Shown here in pieces: positions 1 through 8,126 of a stretch of DNA of 64,000 nt. Both the position numbers and the translations under genes were made by a program. The first letter of the stretch is position 1, and each line of letters starts with the position of its first letter. The notes below the pieces were generated by a model, which was not told the DNA's origin, searched no databases, and worked only from the letters and a program-made list of their open reading frames with translations. This DNA is from Prevotella intermedia ATCC 25611 = DSM 20706. GTDB lineage: Bacteria; Bacteroidota; Bacteroidia; Bacteroidales; Bacteroidaceae. The stretch covers positions 574,501-638,500 of the forward strand of contig NZ_CP019301.1 of NCBI RefSeq assembly GCF_001953955.1. The letters run 5' to 3'.

Positions 1-680
1 GAGTTCTTCATGTTCTTCTTTATCTTGGTCACCAAATGTATATTGTCCACAAAGAGCATCTCAAAGAGGTTCTGACTGATATATCCCCTGTCTGCAAAGA
101 GTTTTCCAAACAACCTCTCGGTGAAGCGTTTATCCTTCAATGGCTCCCTGTCATCTACGTTGCCTGGCGTGAGCTTCCACTGGATAATCTCTCCCTTGTC
201 ATTGATGACAAGATGTAGCTTGAAGCCATAGAACCAGCCCATGGTGCACTTTCCCTTTGCCGCCCAGCCCCTCATGGTCCTGTGCTGCCGCTCACGCTTG
301 ATGTGGCAGGAAGCCAGTGGTGTGAAATCAATGATGGATATGCCTGAACACTTGCCCAGTGCACATGTCTGGAGAAACAGCAACAGGTGCAGTGCGACCT
401 GTGCCTGCCGCTCGACGAAGCGGTTGTAGGAAATCCGATGTGGGAAGTCTCCACGCATATGCTGGCAGATATAGCCCAGATAGAAGGACTTTAGGTCTCG
501 GAAACGGTGGGTGTGGAACAGAACCAGAATGGTCATGATTTCACTGTCCGACATACGGGAAGCACGGTTACGGTGCCGCTTGCCGGGTACCTGAAGCGTA
601 TGTTTTTTCAACTCAGGAGTAAAATACTTGCAAAAATCGTCGAATATACAGAATATTTCTATTAAATTTGTATCAGTCAT
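1..680 (-). CDS. IS982-family transposase, N-terminal 226 residues (cut by window edge)
   Basis: Reading the minus strand from ATG at 680 gives an uninterrupted frame to base 1, beginning MTDTNLIEIFCIFDDFCKYF. The stretch around residues 45-60 (RASRMSDSEIMTILVLFH), the ISYNRFVERQAQVALH segment and the later IIDFTPLASCH and GWFYGFKLHLVINDKGEI blocks are typical of the DDE transposases of the IS982 family. The enzyme would catalyse cut-and-paste movement of this element. The C-terminal part, including the last catalytic acidic residue, lies beyond the left edge. I see no frameshift or stop in the visible part, so it may be active. Confidence 0.88.
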   Translation of the reverse strand, partial: MTDTNLIEIFCIFDDFCKYFTPELKKHTLQVPGKRHRNRASRMSDSEIMTILVLFHTHRFRDLKSFYLGYICQHMRGDFPHRISYNRFVERQAQVALHLLLFLQTCALGKCSGISIIDFTPLASCHIKRERQHRTMRGWAAKGKCTMGWFYGFKLHLVINDKGEIIQWKLTPGNVDDREPLKDKRFTERLFGKLFADRGYISQNLFEMLFVDNIHLVTKIKKNMKN

Positions 681-786
681 AGGAGTGGGTATTTGTTTGT
701 AACTCTTTTATTTACAAGTATAAAGGTACAAAAAATACTCCACTCCTACAACTTTTAAAACAACTTTCTTATATCGAACTCACGTT
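1..786 (-). mobile_element. IS982-type insertion sequence, partial
   Basis: An insertion sequence enters from the left window edge and ends near 786. The transposase fills most of it; between its start codon and the end lie about 100 bp of A/T-rich sequence. The end is placed where the reading frame of a neighbouring HTH gene (769-1011) changes abruptly from family-like residues to a short junk tail, with AACGTGAGTTCG as the outermost IS sequence on the minus strand. The other end and the target duplication are outside the window, so the exact boundary is inferred. Confidence 0.75.
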
Positions 787-1011
787 ATAATAGCATTTAT
801 GCCCAATGATGGAGAAGGGTATTTTACCCGTGTCGCGATAGGATTGCAGGGTGCGTTTGCTGATGCCGAGCCTGCGGCATACGGCTTCGTTGTCGAGCCA
901 TTGCTCGGTCTTGGGCGGATTGCCGATGAGTTGTTCGATACGATGAATAAAGTCTGCAAAGTCGGAGCTGTGCCGCTCCCACGCTTTGCGGTCGATGATA
1001 ATGAGTTTCAT
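769..1011 (-). pseudogene. Small helix-turn-helix (MerR/excisionase-like) protein, C-terminus removed by the IS
   Basis: The 80-residue frame has an N-terminal helix (RKAWERHSSDFADFIHRIEQLIG) followed by a winged-helix recognition segment, WLDNEAVCRRLGISKRTLQSYRDTGKIPFS. This is the arrangement of the small HTH proteins encoded beside integrases in Bacteroidales conjugative elements, thought to regulate excision or transfer. After IIGHKCYY the family-like sequence stops and the frame runs 6 codons into IS982 end sequence before a TAA. The intact protein would be expected to be about 90-100 residues. The truncated product still keeps the helix-turn-helix, so some activity is possible; calling it a pseudogene is an inference. 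Confidence 0.7.
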
Positions 1012-1183
1012 TTCCTTGATTTTGTTTTGATTACTTTATTGTTACTCGGCAAACGAACTAATATGCAGTCCATTGCCGTACTTATTGAGTGCAAAAGTAA
1101 ACCCTCGGAAGCACCGCTGCAAGAAATGAGGAAAAGCAGGGAAATAGAAGGAAGAGAAAAGAAGTTAGTCTGTCAATTTGAAA

Positions 1184-1337
1184 AGCTCTTAAGCTTTCAC
1201 CCAAAAGCTCTTAAGCTTTTAGCAAAAAGCTTATAAGCTTTTTGTGAATTACTTATAAGCTTTTGTCAGATTACTTATAAGCTTTTTGTAGATTGCTTAT
1301 AAGCTTTTCATAGAAAGCTCATAAACTTTAAGCGCAA
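1184..1337. repeat. Seven direct repeats with an exact 22-bp period and palindromic core
   Basis: Copies begin at 1184, 1206, 1228, 1250, 1272, 1294 and 1316. Each has a core close to AAGCTTATAAGCTTTT, itself a palindrome, followed by a variable 6-8 bp spacer. The outer copies (first two and last) are more diverged (CTTAAGCTT, CATAAACTT). A strict 22-bp step puts each palindrome on the same helix face, as in plasmid iterons or multi-operator arrays bound by a dimeric protein. No gene overlaps it. The binding protein is unknown; the IS-disrupted HTH protein 170 bp away is one candidate. Confidence 0.85.
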
Positions 1338-1464
1338 AGACTGGTAGCTTTCCTTATCAGATTTGGAGCTGTCGCTGAAAAGCTCTTATGTTCTGTATAA
1401 GATGGTATGATTGCGGTAATGAGAAGAGGTGCCGGTTCTTTCCTTTTATTATTTTGTTATTTTA

Positions 1465-1600
1465 TCGATAATTCGATAGTTCGACAAATCGAGATGTCGA
1501 AGTGTCGATAGATAGTTTTATCGATAGATTATTTTGACGATATATAGTTTTGACAACAGATAGTCATGACAACAAATTGTACAAACAACAGATTGTCCGT
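1465..1600. repeat. Degenerate 8-bp-period tandem array
   Basis: TCGA occurs at 1465, 1473, 1481, 1489, 1497, 1505 and 1521, all on one 8-bp register (consensus TCGATAGN), with ACGA at 1537 in the same phase. From about 1545 the register continues as a 16-bp unit alternating T(A/T)GTNNNN with ACAACARA (units at 1545, 1561, 1577). The period is not a multiple of three, so it is not coding. It lies between the 22-bp repeats and the integrase operon terminator, inside a gene-free stretch of about 880 bp (1012-1892) in which I see no credible gene. Confidence 0.75.
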
Positions 1601-1769
1601 ATTATCGTCAGTCCTATCTGTTGTTGGTTGTTACGCCTTGCGTCTAAAGAGCCTGAGTATGCCGTATTCTTGTCGTGCCTATACTCTCTACGGCAGTCCT
1701 GCCCTGCAAGGTTGGGAGAGATGAATACGACCGCACGGCTATTGAAAATGGCAATACCAACTTGAAAAG

Positions 1770-1809
1770 AAAAATCCTGCGGTGGAGATTCTTCTCTCCA
1801 TCCGCAGGA
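1770..1809 (-). terminator. Rho-independent terminator of the integrase/DUF1896 operon
   Basis: On the minus strand an 8-bp GC-rich stem (TCCTGCGG with CCGCAGGA) continued by a 5-bp inner stem (GGAGA with TCTCC) is followed directly by TTTTTCTTTT. It lies 84 bp downstream of the DUF1896 stop codon and fits a classical intrinsic terminator. Confidence 0.8.
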
Positions 1810-1892
1810 CTCGACCTTGTCAGGGCAGATAGGCTACCGTTGTACCTTTGCACGATAAGAAACGGCTTCAGGGGCTTTGAGTGTGCCTTTGC

Positions 1893-2378
1893 TTACAACG
1901 CCTTCGGACTTGCTTCCTCCGTCAGTCTGACCGTTGGCAGATTATTGCTCTCAATGAGCAGCACTATCGTGCCTGTGAGTTCGGTGTAAAGACGGTCGTA
2001 TTGTCCGCTTGCGGCAAATGTGTCCGTCAAACCGAACTTGTCGAATGTGGCTTGAACAGCCTTGTTCGACAACAATATGGGTGCAAGCTTCTCAGGGAGT
2101 GGTGCAGGCAGTTCCCTCTCAAACTCGTTCTCCAAGACAGAAACAAGCGTGTCGTACTTGGAAAAGTGCAAACCTTGACACAATACCTCACTTGCTATGC
2201 TCTCCGCTTCGGGGTGCGTGAATCCCTGCACTACAGCATCGCAGTAGGTGGTAAGAGCCATATCAGCCCGAGCGGTGATAAACTCCGTGTCGTGCAATCT
2301 TTCGGGGTGATGCTCACTCATATAACTTCTTAATTTCAACCGAAAGTAGGAAAGTTCCTGTTTGTTGTTCTCTTTCAT
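1893..2378 (-). CDS. DUF1896 family protein
   Basis: A 161-residue protein of the DUF1896 family, found almost only beside integrases in Bacteroidales conjugative and mobilizable elements; the function is unknown. The frame begins MKENNKQELSYFRLKLRSYM and contains the recurring blocks FITARADMALTTYCDAV, GFTHPEAESIASEVL and LHFSKYDTLVSVLENEF. The window holds two more copies (42333-42800 and 54654-55118) that are clearly related over their full length but diverged at many positions. It follows the integrase at 2431-3699 by 52 bp on the same strand and is probably co-transcribed with it. No membrane segment or signal peptide is seen. Confidence 0.88.
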   Translation of the reverse strand: MKENNKQELSYFRLKLRSYMSEHHPERLHDTEFITARADMALTTYCDAVVQGFTHPEAESIASEVLCQGLHFSKYDTLVSVLENEFERELPAPLPEKLAPILLSNKAVQATFDKFGLTDTFAASGQYDRLYTELTGTIVLLIESNNLPTVRLTEEASPKAL

Positions 2379-2430
2379 AATCGTTTGGTTTTCAATCGTG
2401 AATAATAAATGTTTGGTAATTACTTCCTTT

Positions 2431-3699
2431 TTATGCTTGTTGCAATGGAACGTTCTGCCGTGCTATCGACTCACAATAACCCTCAAATACAGAATGCTCC
2501 CTGTCAGTGAGTGCAGTCATATCCTCCTGTATCTTGTGGTCGGTTATCTTTCCGTAGATTTGTGTCGTGCCGATATTGCTGTGTCCGAGCATTTTGCTGA
2601 GCGTTTCCATTGATATGCCGTTGGATAGGCATATCGTGGTTGAGAATGTGTGGCGAGCCATGTGAAAGGTCAAGCCCTTATCTATCTGGCATATCTGCCC
2701 GATGTTCACACATGCAAAGGATGCTTTCCTTATTGTGAGATTGGGGAATATCAAGTCGTCCGCTTTCTTATCCTTGATATAAAGCGAAAGGATTTGCTTG
2801 GCAATGGGCAGGAGTGGAATGATGGCTTCCACGTCTGTTTTCTGCCTTTTGATGCGGATTTCCTCTGTGCCGTCAGCATTATAGATGATATGCTTCGGTT
2901 TGAGCCGTTGCATGTCCACACGAGCCAAACCGGTGAAGGCACAGAAAAGGAATAGTTGCCTTGCTCGCTCAAATTGCCTGTCAATGATGGGCGTTTGTAA
3001 TACTCGTTGCAGCTCCTCTGTAGTGAGATAACGCCTTGTGCGGTGTGGAAGTTCTGCTTTGTAGTCTGCAAACGGATCGATGCGGATATACTTCTTCTGC
3101 TGACCTATGCCGATGAGTTTTCTAAGGAAGATGACCGCTACCTGAATAGTGGCAAGAGAAAGGTTGCGCTCTGATTTAAGGTAGAAGTCCATCCCTTCGA
3201 TAAAACCATAGTCAAGCGATGAGTAGCGAATATCCTCCAGCCCCAAGCGTTCACGCAAATAAGCCTCAATGAGTTGTGTGGCATAGATGTAGTTGGCAAA
3301 GGTCGGTTTGGCTACCGTTATTCCCACACAAGGACGCTTTTCCTCAATAAATAGTTGGGCTTCCTCCAAAAGAAAACCTTTGGGCTTGTCTTCTTCCATG
3401 AGTTCACGCTTCAGTAACTCGGCGGTGATATAGCCACGTTGCCAAACCAATTCTTGGTATTTGCCTTTGGCTTGTTCCTCTTTGGTTTGCAAGTAGCGGT
3501 TGATTTCCTTTGTTTCTTCGCCTATACCTTTGCACCGTCCCTTACGACTGTCCCAAAGTTCGGGAGCGATTTCCTTTCCCGTGCTGTATTGTACCTGTTC
3601 TCCGTCTATGGTGATGCGCCCCATAATCGGGCATTTGCCGTTCTTTTTCTCTTTGGAGCGATTAATATAAAAGAGTGTCTTGAATGTACTTCGTGCCAT
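2431..3699 (-). CDS. Tyrosine-type site-specific integrase (IntDOT-like), 422 aa
   Basis: A full-length integrase of the Bacteroidales phage-integrase group. Residues about 5-90 form the arm-DNA-binding domain (TLFYINRSKEKKNGKCPIMG, ending with the ELWDSRKGRCKG block), about 110-210 the SAM-like core-binding domain and about 225-400 the catalytic domain. Visible catalytic residues are the HMARHTFST motif near residue 345 and the nucleophile Tyr in MLGHSNIGTTQIYGKI near 380. The box-I arginine expected after TGL is shifted (FTGLARVDMQRL), as in relatives of IntDOT. It starts 4 bp after the broken integrase upstream, so the two were one operon; paired integrases are usual at the ends of such elements. 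Confidence 0.92.
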   Translation of the reverse strand: MARSTFKTLFYINRSKEKKNGKCPIMGRITIDGEQVQYSTGKEIAPELWDSRKGRCKGIGEETKEINRYLQTKEEQAKGKYQELVWQRGYITAELLKRELMEEDKPKGFLLEEAQLFIEEKRPCVGITVAKPTFANYIYATQLIEAYLRERLGLEDIRYSSLDYGFIEGMDFYLKSERNLSLATIQVAVIFLRKLIGIGQQKKYIRIDPFADYKAELPHRTRRYLTTEELQRVLQTPIIDRQFERARQLFLFCAFTGLARVDMQRLKPKHIIYNADGTEEIRIKRQKTDVEAIIPLLPIAKQILSLYIKDKKADDLIFPNLTIRKASFACVNIGQICQIDKGLTFHMARHTFSTTICLSNGISMETLSKMLGHSNIGTTQIYGKITDHKIQEDMTALTDREHSVFEGYCESIARQNVPLQQA

Positions 3700-3703
3700 G
3701 ATG

Positions 3704-4924
3704 TCAAAGTTTTAGGGTGAATGTATCTTGTATTCGCTGCTGCACTATCTGCATATCCCTATGTATTCTTTCGGAGGAAACAGCTGCATATACCTGTGTT
3801 GTTCTCAGGTTGGTGTGTCCGAGCATACGGCTCACCGTTTCAATAGGTACACCTGCCGAAAGCGTGATAAGCGATGCAAAGGTGTGTCTTGCCATGTGAA
3901 AGGTCAGCGGAGTTTCCATACCGATATTTCGCTGTATGTGGTGCATGCCATTGAGGATAATGTCGGTGGTCGGCACGTCAAAGACAAAGCCTGCACGCTT
4001 TCCCCTGTACCGCTCCATTATCGCCCAAGCAGGGGGAAGTACTTGTACACGATACGGGGTCTTGGTCTTCATTCGTCTGCCCTTGATGCAGAGTTCGCCT
4101 TCTTCCAAGACAATGTTTTCCTCTCTCAGATTGCGGACATCGGAGATGGCAAGCCCTGAAAAGCAGGAGAAGACGAACAAATCACGGACAATACGATAGT
4201 TCTCCCATTCAATCTTCAACTCGATGATGCGCTCAAGTTCTTCCTACGTAATGCTTCTTGGTTCGCCTTTTGGTCGCTCGTAACTGTAGCCCAAGAACGG
4301 ATAGAAGTCCAGCACACCTTTCTTCACCGCCATGCGGACGATGGTCTGCAAAGTAGACAAGGTACTCGATATGCTGCTGCGTTTCAGTTTGCGGTCAATA
4401 GTGAGATAATACTCGAAGCCCTCGATAAAGGCTTTGTCCAACTGTGAAAGGGGAACGTCGCTTACCCTGTGCTTCTTCTGCACATACTCACGAAGCAGGG
4501 AGAGTTGGTAGGTACGGAGTTTGAACGTCTTTAAGGCTCGGTCGATACCGACACGTTCCTTTGTCTGTGTGAGATACTCCCCAAAACTCTCCAAGAGCAA
4601 GGCCTGACGGTGGATTTGCCCCTGATAGGCATCCCTCACGTCTGTGGCGGTAAAAGAATCTTCTCTTTCACAGAGTTCATGAAAGCGTGCGTGGATGAGT
4701 GCGGTGCATTCACCGAGTTTCTGATTGACGGACACAGCCATGCTGCTCTTACCGATGAGCCGTTGCTTGCGGCTGTCCCAAAGAGCAATCGGAGTCTTAC
4801 ACTTGGTGGAGAAGCCCGAATGGGTTCTGCCAACGGAGATTCGCCCGATGACAGGCACAAGTCCTCTCTTGTCGGTTCGTTTCGCCTGAACGAAGAACGA
4901 TACTTTGAGTTTGTTTTCTTTCAT
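3704..4924 (-). pseudogene. Second integrase, split by one in-frame TAG
   Basis: The frame from ATG 4924 (MKENKLKVSFFVQAKRTDKR) reads through arm-binding and core-binding domains to RPKGEPRSIT at 4244. It then meets TAG (4244-4246) and continues in the same frame as EELERIIELKIEWENYRIVRD into a normal catalytic domain (FSGLAISDVRNL, HMARHTFASL, MLGHTNLRTTQVYAA) ending at 3704. Removing the single stop gives a complete integrase of about 406 residues, so this is a nonsense mutation, plausibly from a Tyr codon, and a recent one because nothing else has decayed. The 4924 ATG is preferred over an upstream in-frame ATG at 5047 because only there do family-like residues begin. Confidence 0.85.
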
Positions 4925-4958
4925 TTTTCTGTCGTTTTTTCTAAATTTCCTTTGTTTG

Positions 4959-4966
4959 CAAAGGTA
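4959..4966 (-). promoter_or_regulatory. Bacteroidales -7 box upstream of the integrase pair
   Basis: The minus strand reads TACCTTTG, matching the TAnnTTTG -7 consensus, 35 bp upstream of the ATG at 4924. No clear TTTG -33 partner is visible, so the promoter may be weak or activator-dependent. The rest of 4967-5208 is non-coding and A/T-rich with no other clear motif. Confidence 0.5.
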
Positions 4967-5204
4967 CAGATGAACAAGTATTCCTGAGCGATGCAGAAAA
5001 ATGAAAGATGATGAATAAAAACCTATGAAACAGTTGTTTAGCTTCAATTCGTAACCCCTTTTTGCTTTTTCCCTGATGGGTTACGATTTGGTAACGGAAC
5101 TCCTGCCGTTTAATGCTCGTTTTCGCTTACCCTCAAAATAGCAAGAAAAAGCTAAATAATACTATTTCAAATAGTTACATTCCCTGTATTTCCCTTTGTT
5201 TCCC

Positions 5205-5220
5205 TTAATTCTTAGCTACC
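5205..5220. other. Probable integration junction inside the helicase/methylase gene
   Basis: The helicase/methylase frame entering from the right stays family-like leftward to LATDYARKMSLD (about 5212) and then hits TAA at 5206-5208. Left of this lies the integrase upstream region. The abrupt end next to an integrase promoter region suggests the left-hand element integrated here. The other junction is outside the window, so the core site cannot be confirmed. Confidence 0.5.
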
Positions 5221-6756
5221 GATTATGCCCGCAAGATGAGCCTTGATTTACGCATGATAGATGAAAATAGTTACTCAGACCATATCGACAACAAGGCAAG
5301 CCACTGTGCGAAACTACTCAATGACTATTACAAGAAGTTCGACGCACAGAAAGGAACACAGTTCGTGTTCTCTGATTTAGGTACTTACAAGCCTGGCGGA
5401 GAGTTCAACATCTATTCGGAAATCAAGAGAAAGTTGGTAGAGGATTATCATATTCCATCCTATGAAATACGTTTCATTCAGGAATGCAAGAATGAGAAAG
5501 CCAAGAAAGCGATGGTGGATGCGATGAACCGTGGTGATATTCGCATTATCTTCGGTTCTACATCCATGTTGGGCACAGGTGTGAACGCACAGCAGCGGGC
5601 AGTAGCGGTCCATCAACTTGACACGCCGTGGCGACCGTCGGATCTGGAACAGCGTAACGGGCGTGCCATCCGTAAAGGAAACCTTGTTGCCAAGGAGTTT
5701 GCCGACAACAAGGTCGATGTGATTATCTATGCCGTGGAACGTTCCTTGGACAGTTATAAGTTCAACCTTTTGCATAACAAGCAACTCTTCATCAATCAGC
5801 TAAAAAGTAACCAGCTTGGCAGTCGTACCATTGACGAGGGTTCAATGGACGAGGACAGCGGCATGAACTTCTCGGAGTACGTGGCCGTACTTTCGGGTAA
5901 TACCGACCTTTTGGAAAAAGCAAGACTTGACAAGAAGATTACCACCTTGGAATCAGAGCGCAAGAACTTCCTCCGTGAGCGTGATGCCGCAACGGGCAAG
6001 CTGGTAGAGATTGAGAGTTCCGTGTCCTTCCATACAGACAAAATCAAGGAGGCACAGGCTGACCTCACTCTATTTGAGCAGCGTGTAGAGCGTGATGCCG
6101 ATGGACAGCCCATCAATAAAGTGACAATCAAGGGTGTGGAAGACAACACCGACATCAAAGTCATCGCTGCACGTTTACAAGAAATAGACGAGAAGGCACG
6201 AACCAAGGGCGAGTACAACAAAATCGGTGAGATATACGGCTTTTCCATCATGGTCAAGACAGAGAGCACTTCCAAGGATTTGTTCGACTGTTCGGTGAAC
6301 CGTTTCTTTGTGAAAGGACAGGAGAGTATCTACTATACCTATAATAATGGTAAGTTGGCAACTGACCCTAAACTTGCCTGTCAGAACTTCGTCAATGCCT
6401 TGGAACGTATTCCAAAGGTGATAGAATCGCACGAGAAGGAAATGGCAAAGGTTGTGGCCAACAAAGACGTTTACACCAACATTGCAAACAGTTCTTGGAA
6501 GAAAGAAGACGAGCTTCGCTCACTTAAAAGTGAAGCTGCGGAGCTGGACAGAAAGATTGCACTTACATTGAACGAACCAAATGAAGAAAATGAAAAATCA
6601 AACGAAAATGACCAGCCCGAGTATTTAAGACAAAATAGTAGTAATAGCCCAAATACTAAAAAGGAAGAGGAGGGGGTAATTTATTCAAGTTCTATGAATA
6701 ATAGAAACAAACAAGAAGAAAGTAAGGGATATATTGTAAAATCCAGACTGAGATAA
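5209..6756 (+). pseudogene. C-terminal fragment of giant conjugative-element helicase/DNA methylase
   Basis: About 515 residues representing the end of the very large (roughly 2000-residue) N6-methyltransferase/SNF2-type helicase proteins of Bacteroidales conjugative transposons. Visible are the helicase C-lobe motifs GTQFVFSDLGTY, DIRIIFGSTSMLGTGVNAQQRAVAVHQLD and the arginine-finger motif PSDLEQRNGRAIRKGN, followed by a long helical tail (LESERKNFLRERDAATGKL and onward). The methylase domain and the helicase Walker A lobe are missing because sequence left of about 5210 belongs to another element. An ATG at 5236 could restart translation, but the product would lack ATP binding. The low-complexity C-terminus (NEENEKSNENDQPEY) looks natural. 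Confidence 0.8.
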
Positions 6757-6760
6757 ATAG

Positions 6761-6790
6761 CGATGGTGTGTCATAATTGATACACCATCG
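6761..6790. terminator. Bidirectional hairpin between convergent genes
   Basis: CGATGGTGT (6761-6769) pairs perfectly with ACACCATCG (6782-6790), with three further inner pairs (TCA/TGA) around a TAAT loop. It sits between the stop codons of the plus-strand helicase fragment and the minus-strand abi gene, so it can serve both. Confidence 0.75.
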
Positions 6791-6797
6791 TATTATA

Positions 6798-7751
6798 TTA
6801 TTTCCACAAAGAGTATTCTCTCCATTTTTCAGGAAAGCCCATGTCTTTCAAAACTACCAATTTGGGAGATTTGTCCAATAGGGTGAGCAAACTCTTTCTA
6901 AATGAGCTATCAGGACTGATTATTTGCTGCAAATACAAAATTACAGATAAGTAGGCAAACAACTTATTGTCCCTTATCGTTGCAGCTTCTTGCTTTGACA
7001 AGAAAGGATAATTCGTTCTATAAGGAAACTTCAAGCCTATTGTAAAGCGGCGATTCCATACACGACTATGATGGGCACAAGTATTGCGTAAAGACGATAA
7101 ACCGTGCATCCAATTCTTCAGAATATCGACATTGTATAGTCCCAAATCTCTGCAAATTGTTTTACTAGAAGGATTATTCTTGTCCAAAGCAAAAAACAAC
7201 TTACTCAATGTTCCCATAGAAACAACCTCTAAGGTCATCCACGCTGGCGGAAAAGCAGGTTCGCTATACTTTTGATAATAATGAGCTATAAATTCCTCAT
7301 TACTTCGCTTGACCTCTTTCATTAAATCCCCTACAACAGGTTTATCATCTATAATCTCGTTGCGTGTCAATGCGATAAACTTATCGTGCTGAAAGTATAA
7401 CTTATGATTGAGAAACCAAAAGGCGTCATTTTCATCAACGGAATAAGTTAAGGCGATTCTTGTTCTTAATGCCACCTCGATTTTTTCAATGGCATTGAAG
7501 ATTAAAGAGCGTAAACGCCTATCAAAACAATAAAGGTCTATCACATCTTGAAAAGAAATGTCCTTTCTCAGAAATTCGTGATTAGCACCTTCCCCGTTAT
7601 TTTGAAAAGGGTATGTGTATGCTCGTAATCTATAATAACTTATGTTATAAAGATATTGGGACGCAAGTTTTTCGTCTCCAATATTAAGTCCTCGATCGCA
7701 TAGCTTTTTAACCTGCTCAGATGTGTCTATGGGCTTCTTTTCGTACCTCAT
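6798..7751 (-). CDS. AbiD/AbiF-family (Abi_2, HEPN) abortive infection protein
   Basis: A 317-residue Abi_2 family protein. The beginning MRYEKKPIDTSEQVKKLCDRG, the LYNISYYRLRAYTYPF block and the helical FDRRLRSLIFNAIEKIEVALRTRIA region are typical. The HEPN ribonuclease signature R-x4-6-H appears as RNTCAHHSRVW near residues 220-231. Family members are RNA-cleaving or translation-stopping toxins that abort phage infection. It is monocistronic, faces the helicase fragment, and has its own promoter and a leader hairpin (7771-7813). No membrane segment is seen. Family assignment is firm; the activity here is inferred. Confidence 0.88.
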   Translation of the reverse strand: MRYEKKPIDTSEQVKKLCDRGLNIGDEKLASQYLYNISYYRLRAYTYPFQNNGEGANHEFLRKDISFQDVIDLYCFDRRLRSLIFNAIEKIEVALRTRIALTYSVDENDAFWFLNHKLYFQHDKFIALTRNEIIDDKPVVGDLMKEVKRSNEEFIAHYYQKYSEPAFPPAWMTLEVVSMGTLSKLFFALDKNNPSSKTICRDLGLYNVDILKNWMHGLSSLRNTCAHHSRVWNRRFTIGLKFPYRTNYPFLSKQEAATIRDNKLFAYLSVILYLQQIISPDSSFRKSLLTLLDKSPKLVVLKDMGFPEKWREYSLWK

Positions 7752-7770
7752 AACCGTATATAAACTCGAA

Positions 7771-7813
7771 GACCTCCCCGGGTGCGCTGTTCTGATGAGA
7801 AGCGTGGGAGGTC
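7771..7813 (-). ncRNA. 5'-leader hairpin of the abi gene (candidate small RNA)
   Basis: GACCTCCC (7771-7778) pairs with GGGAGGTC (7806-7813) and an inner CGCT (7785-7788) pairs with AGCG (7801-7804). With the promoter at 7824-7853 the transcript would begin within a few bases of the hairpin, which ends 20 bp before the abi start codon. It could be a separate structured RNA, a 5' stabilizing hairpin or an early terminator; there is no U-run after it. Partnership with the HEPN toxin is a hypothesis. Confidence 0.45.
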
Positions 7814-7823
7814 ATATTGACTG

Positions 7824-7853
7824 CAAAATTACTGCTTTTTTTTGAATGTGCAA
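7824..7853 (-). promoter_or_regulatory. Bacteroidales promoter for abi
   Basis: The minus strand reads TTG (7853-7851), 19 bp, then TAATTTTG (7831-7824), a good match to the TTTG...TAnnTTTG promoter. The rest of 7854-8065 is A/T-rich and holds no gene I can support. Confidence 0.65.
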
Positions 7854-8065
7854 GGAAAATGCCGAAAAAATCATTGTAAGCGATGAATTTTCCATTAAAA
7901 GTAGCATCAAATGTAGAAATTACAAATAATTTTTGTCCGCAACGCTATCTTTATCGGTTCAATAGTTTCAAACAATATATGGTAAATTCCTTATCAAAGA
8001 AATAAGCGAGTACTGTTATCTTTGTGTGCGGTAAATCCGCAACCAACTTTTTACTTGTAAAGGTA

Positions 8066-8110
8066 ATTATTTTGTTGTGTAAACACTTGCATTTACACAA
8101 CAAAAATAAT
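8066..8110 (-). terminator. Long hairpin ending the primase-helicase operon
   Basis: An 18-bp arm at 8066-8083 pairs with 8092-8110 with one bulged base around an 8-nt loop; the arm sequence is ATTATTTTGTTGTGTAAA. It starts 16 bp after the stop codon of the last operon gene. The A/T-rich stem lacks a pure U-tract, so it may also act as an mRNA 3' stabilizer. Confidence 0.65.
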
Positions 8111-8126
8111 CTAATCAGGAAATCAA

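Noticed and set aside
1184..1600. CRISPR array
   Set aside because: The repeats are 22 or 8 bp without unique spacers of constant length, and no cas gene is in the window.
1841..1848. TACCTTTG on the plus strand, a possible promoter running into DUF1896 antisense
   Set aside because: The motif is short and common; nothing credible is encoded downstream on that strand.
1644..1853. Minus-strand frame of 69 codons in the 1.0-1.9 kb gap
   Set aside because: It spans the rho-independent terminator and shows no protein-like pattern.
5047..5049. Upstream ATG as start of the broken integrase
   Set aside because: The extra 41 residues are Phe/Ser-rich and not integrase-like, and they would cover the TACCTTTG promoter box.
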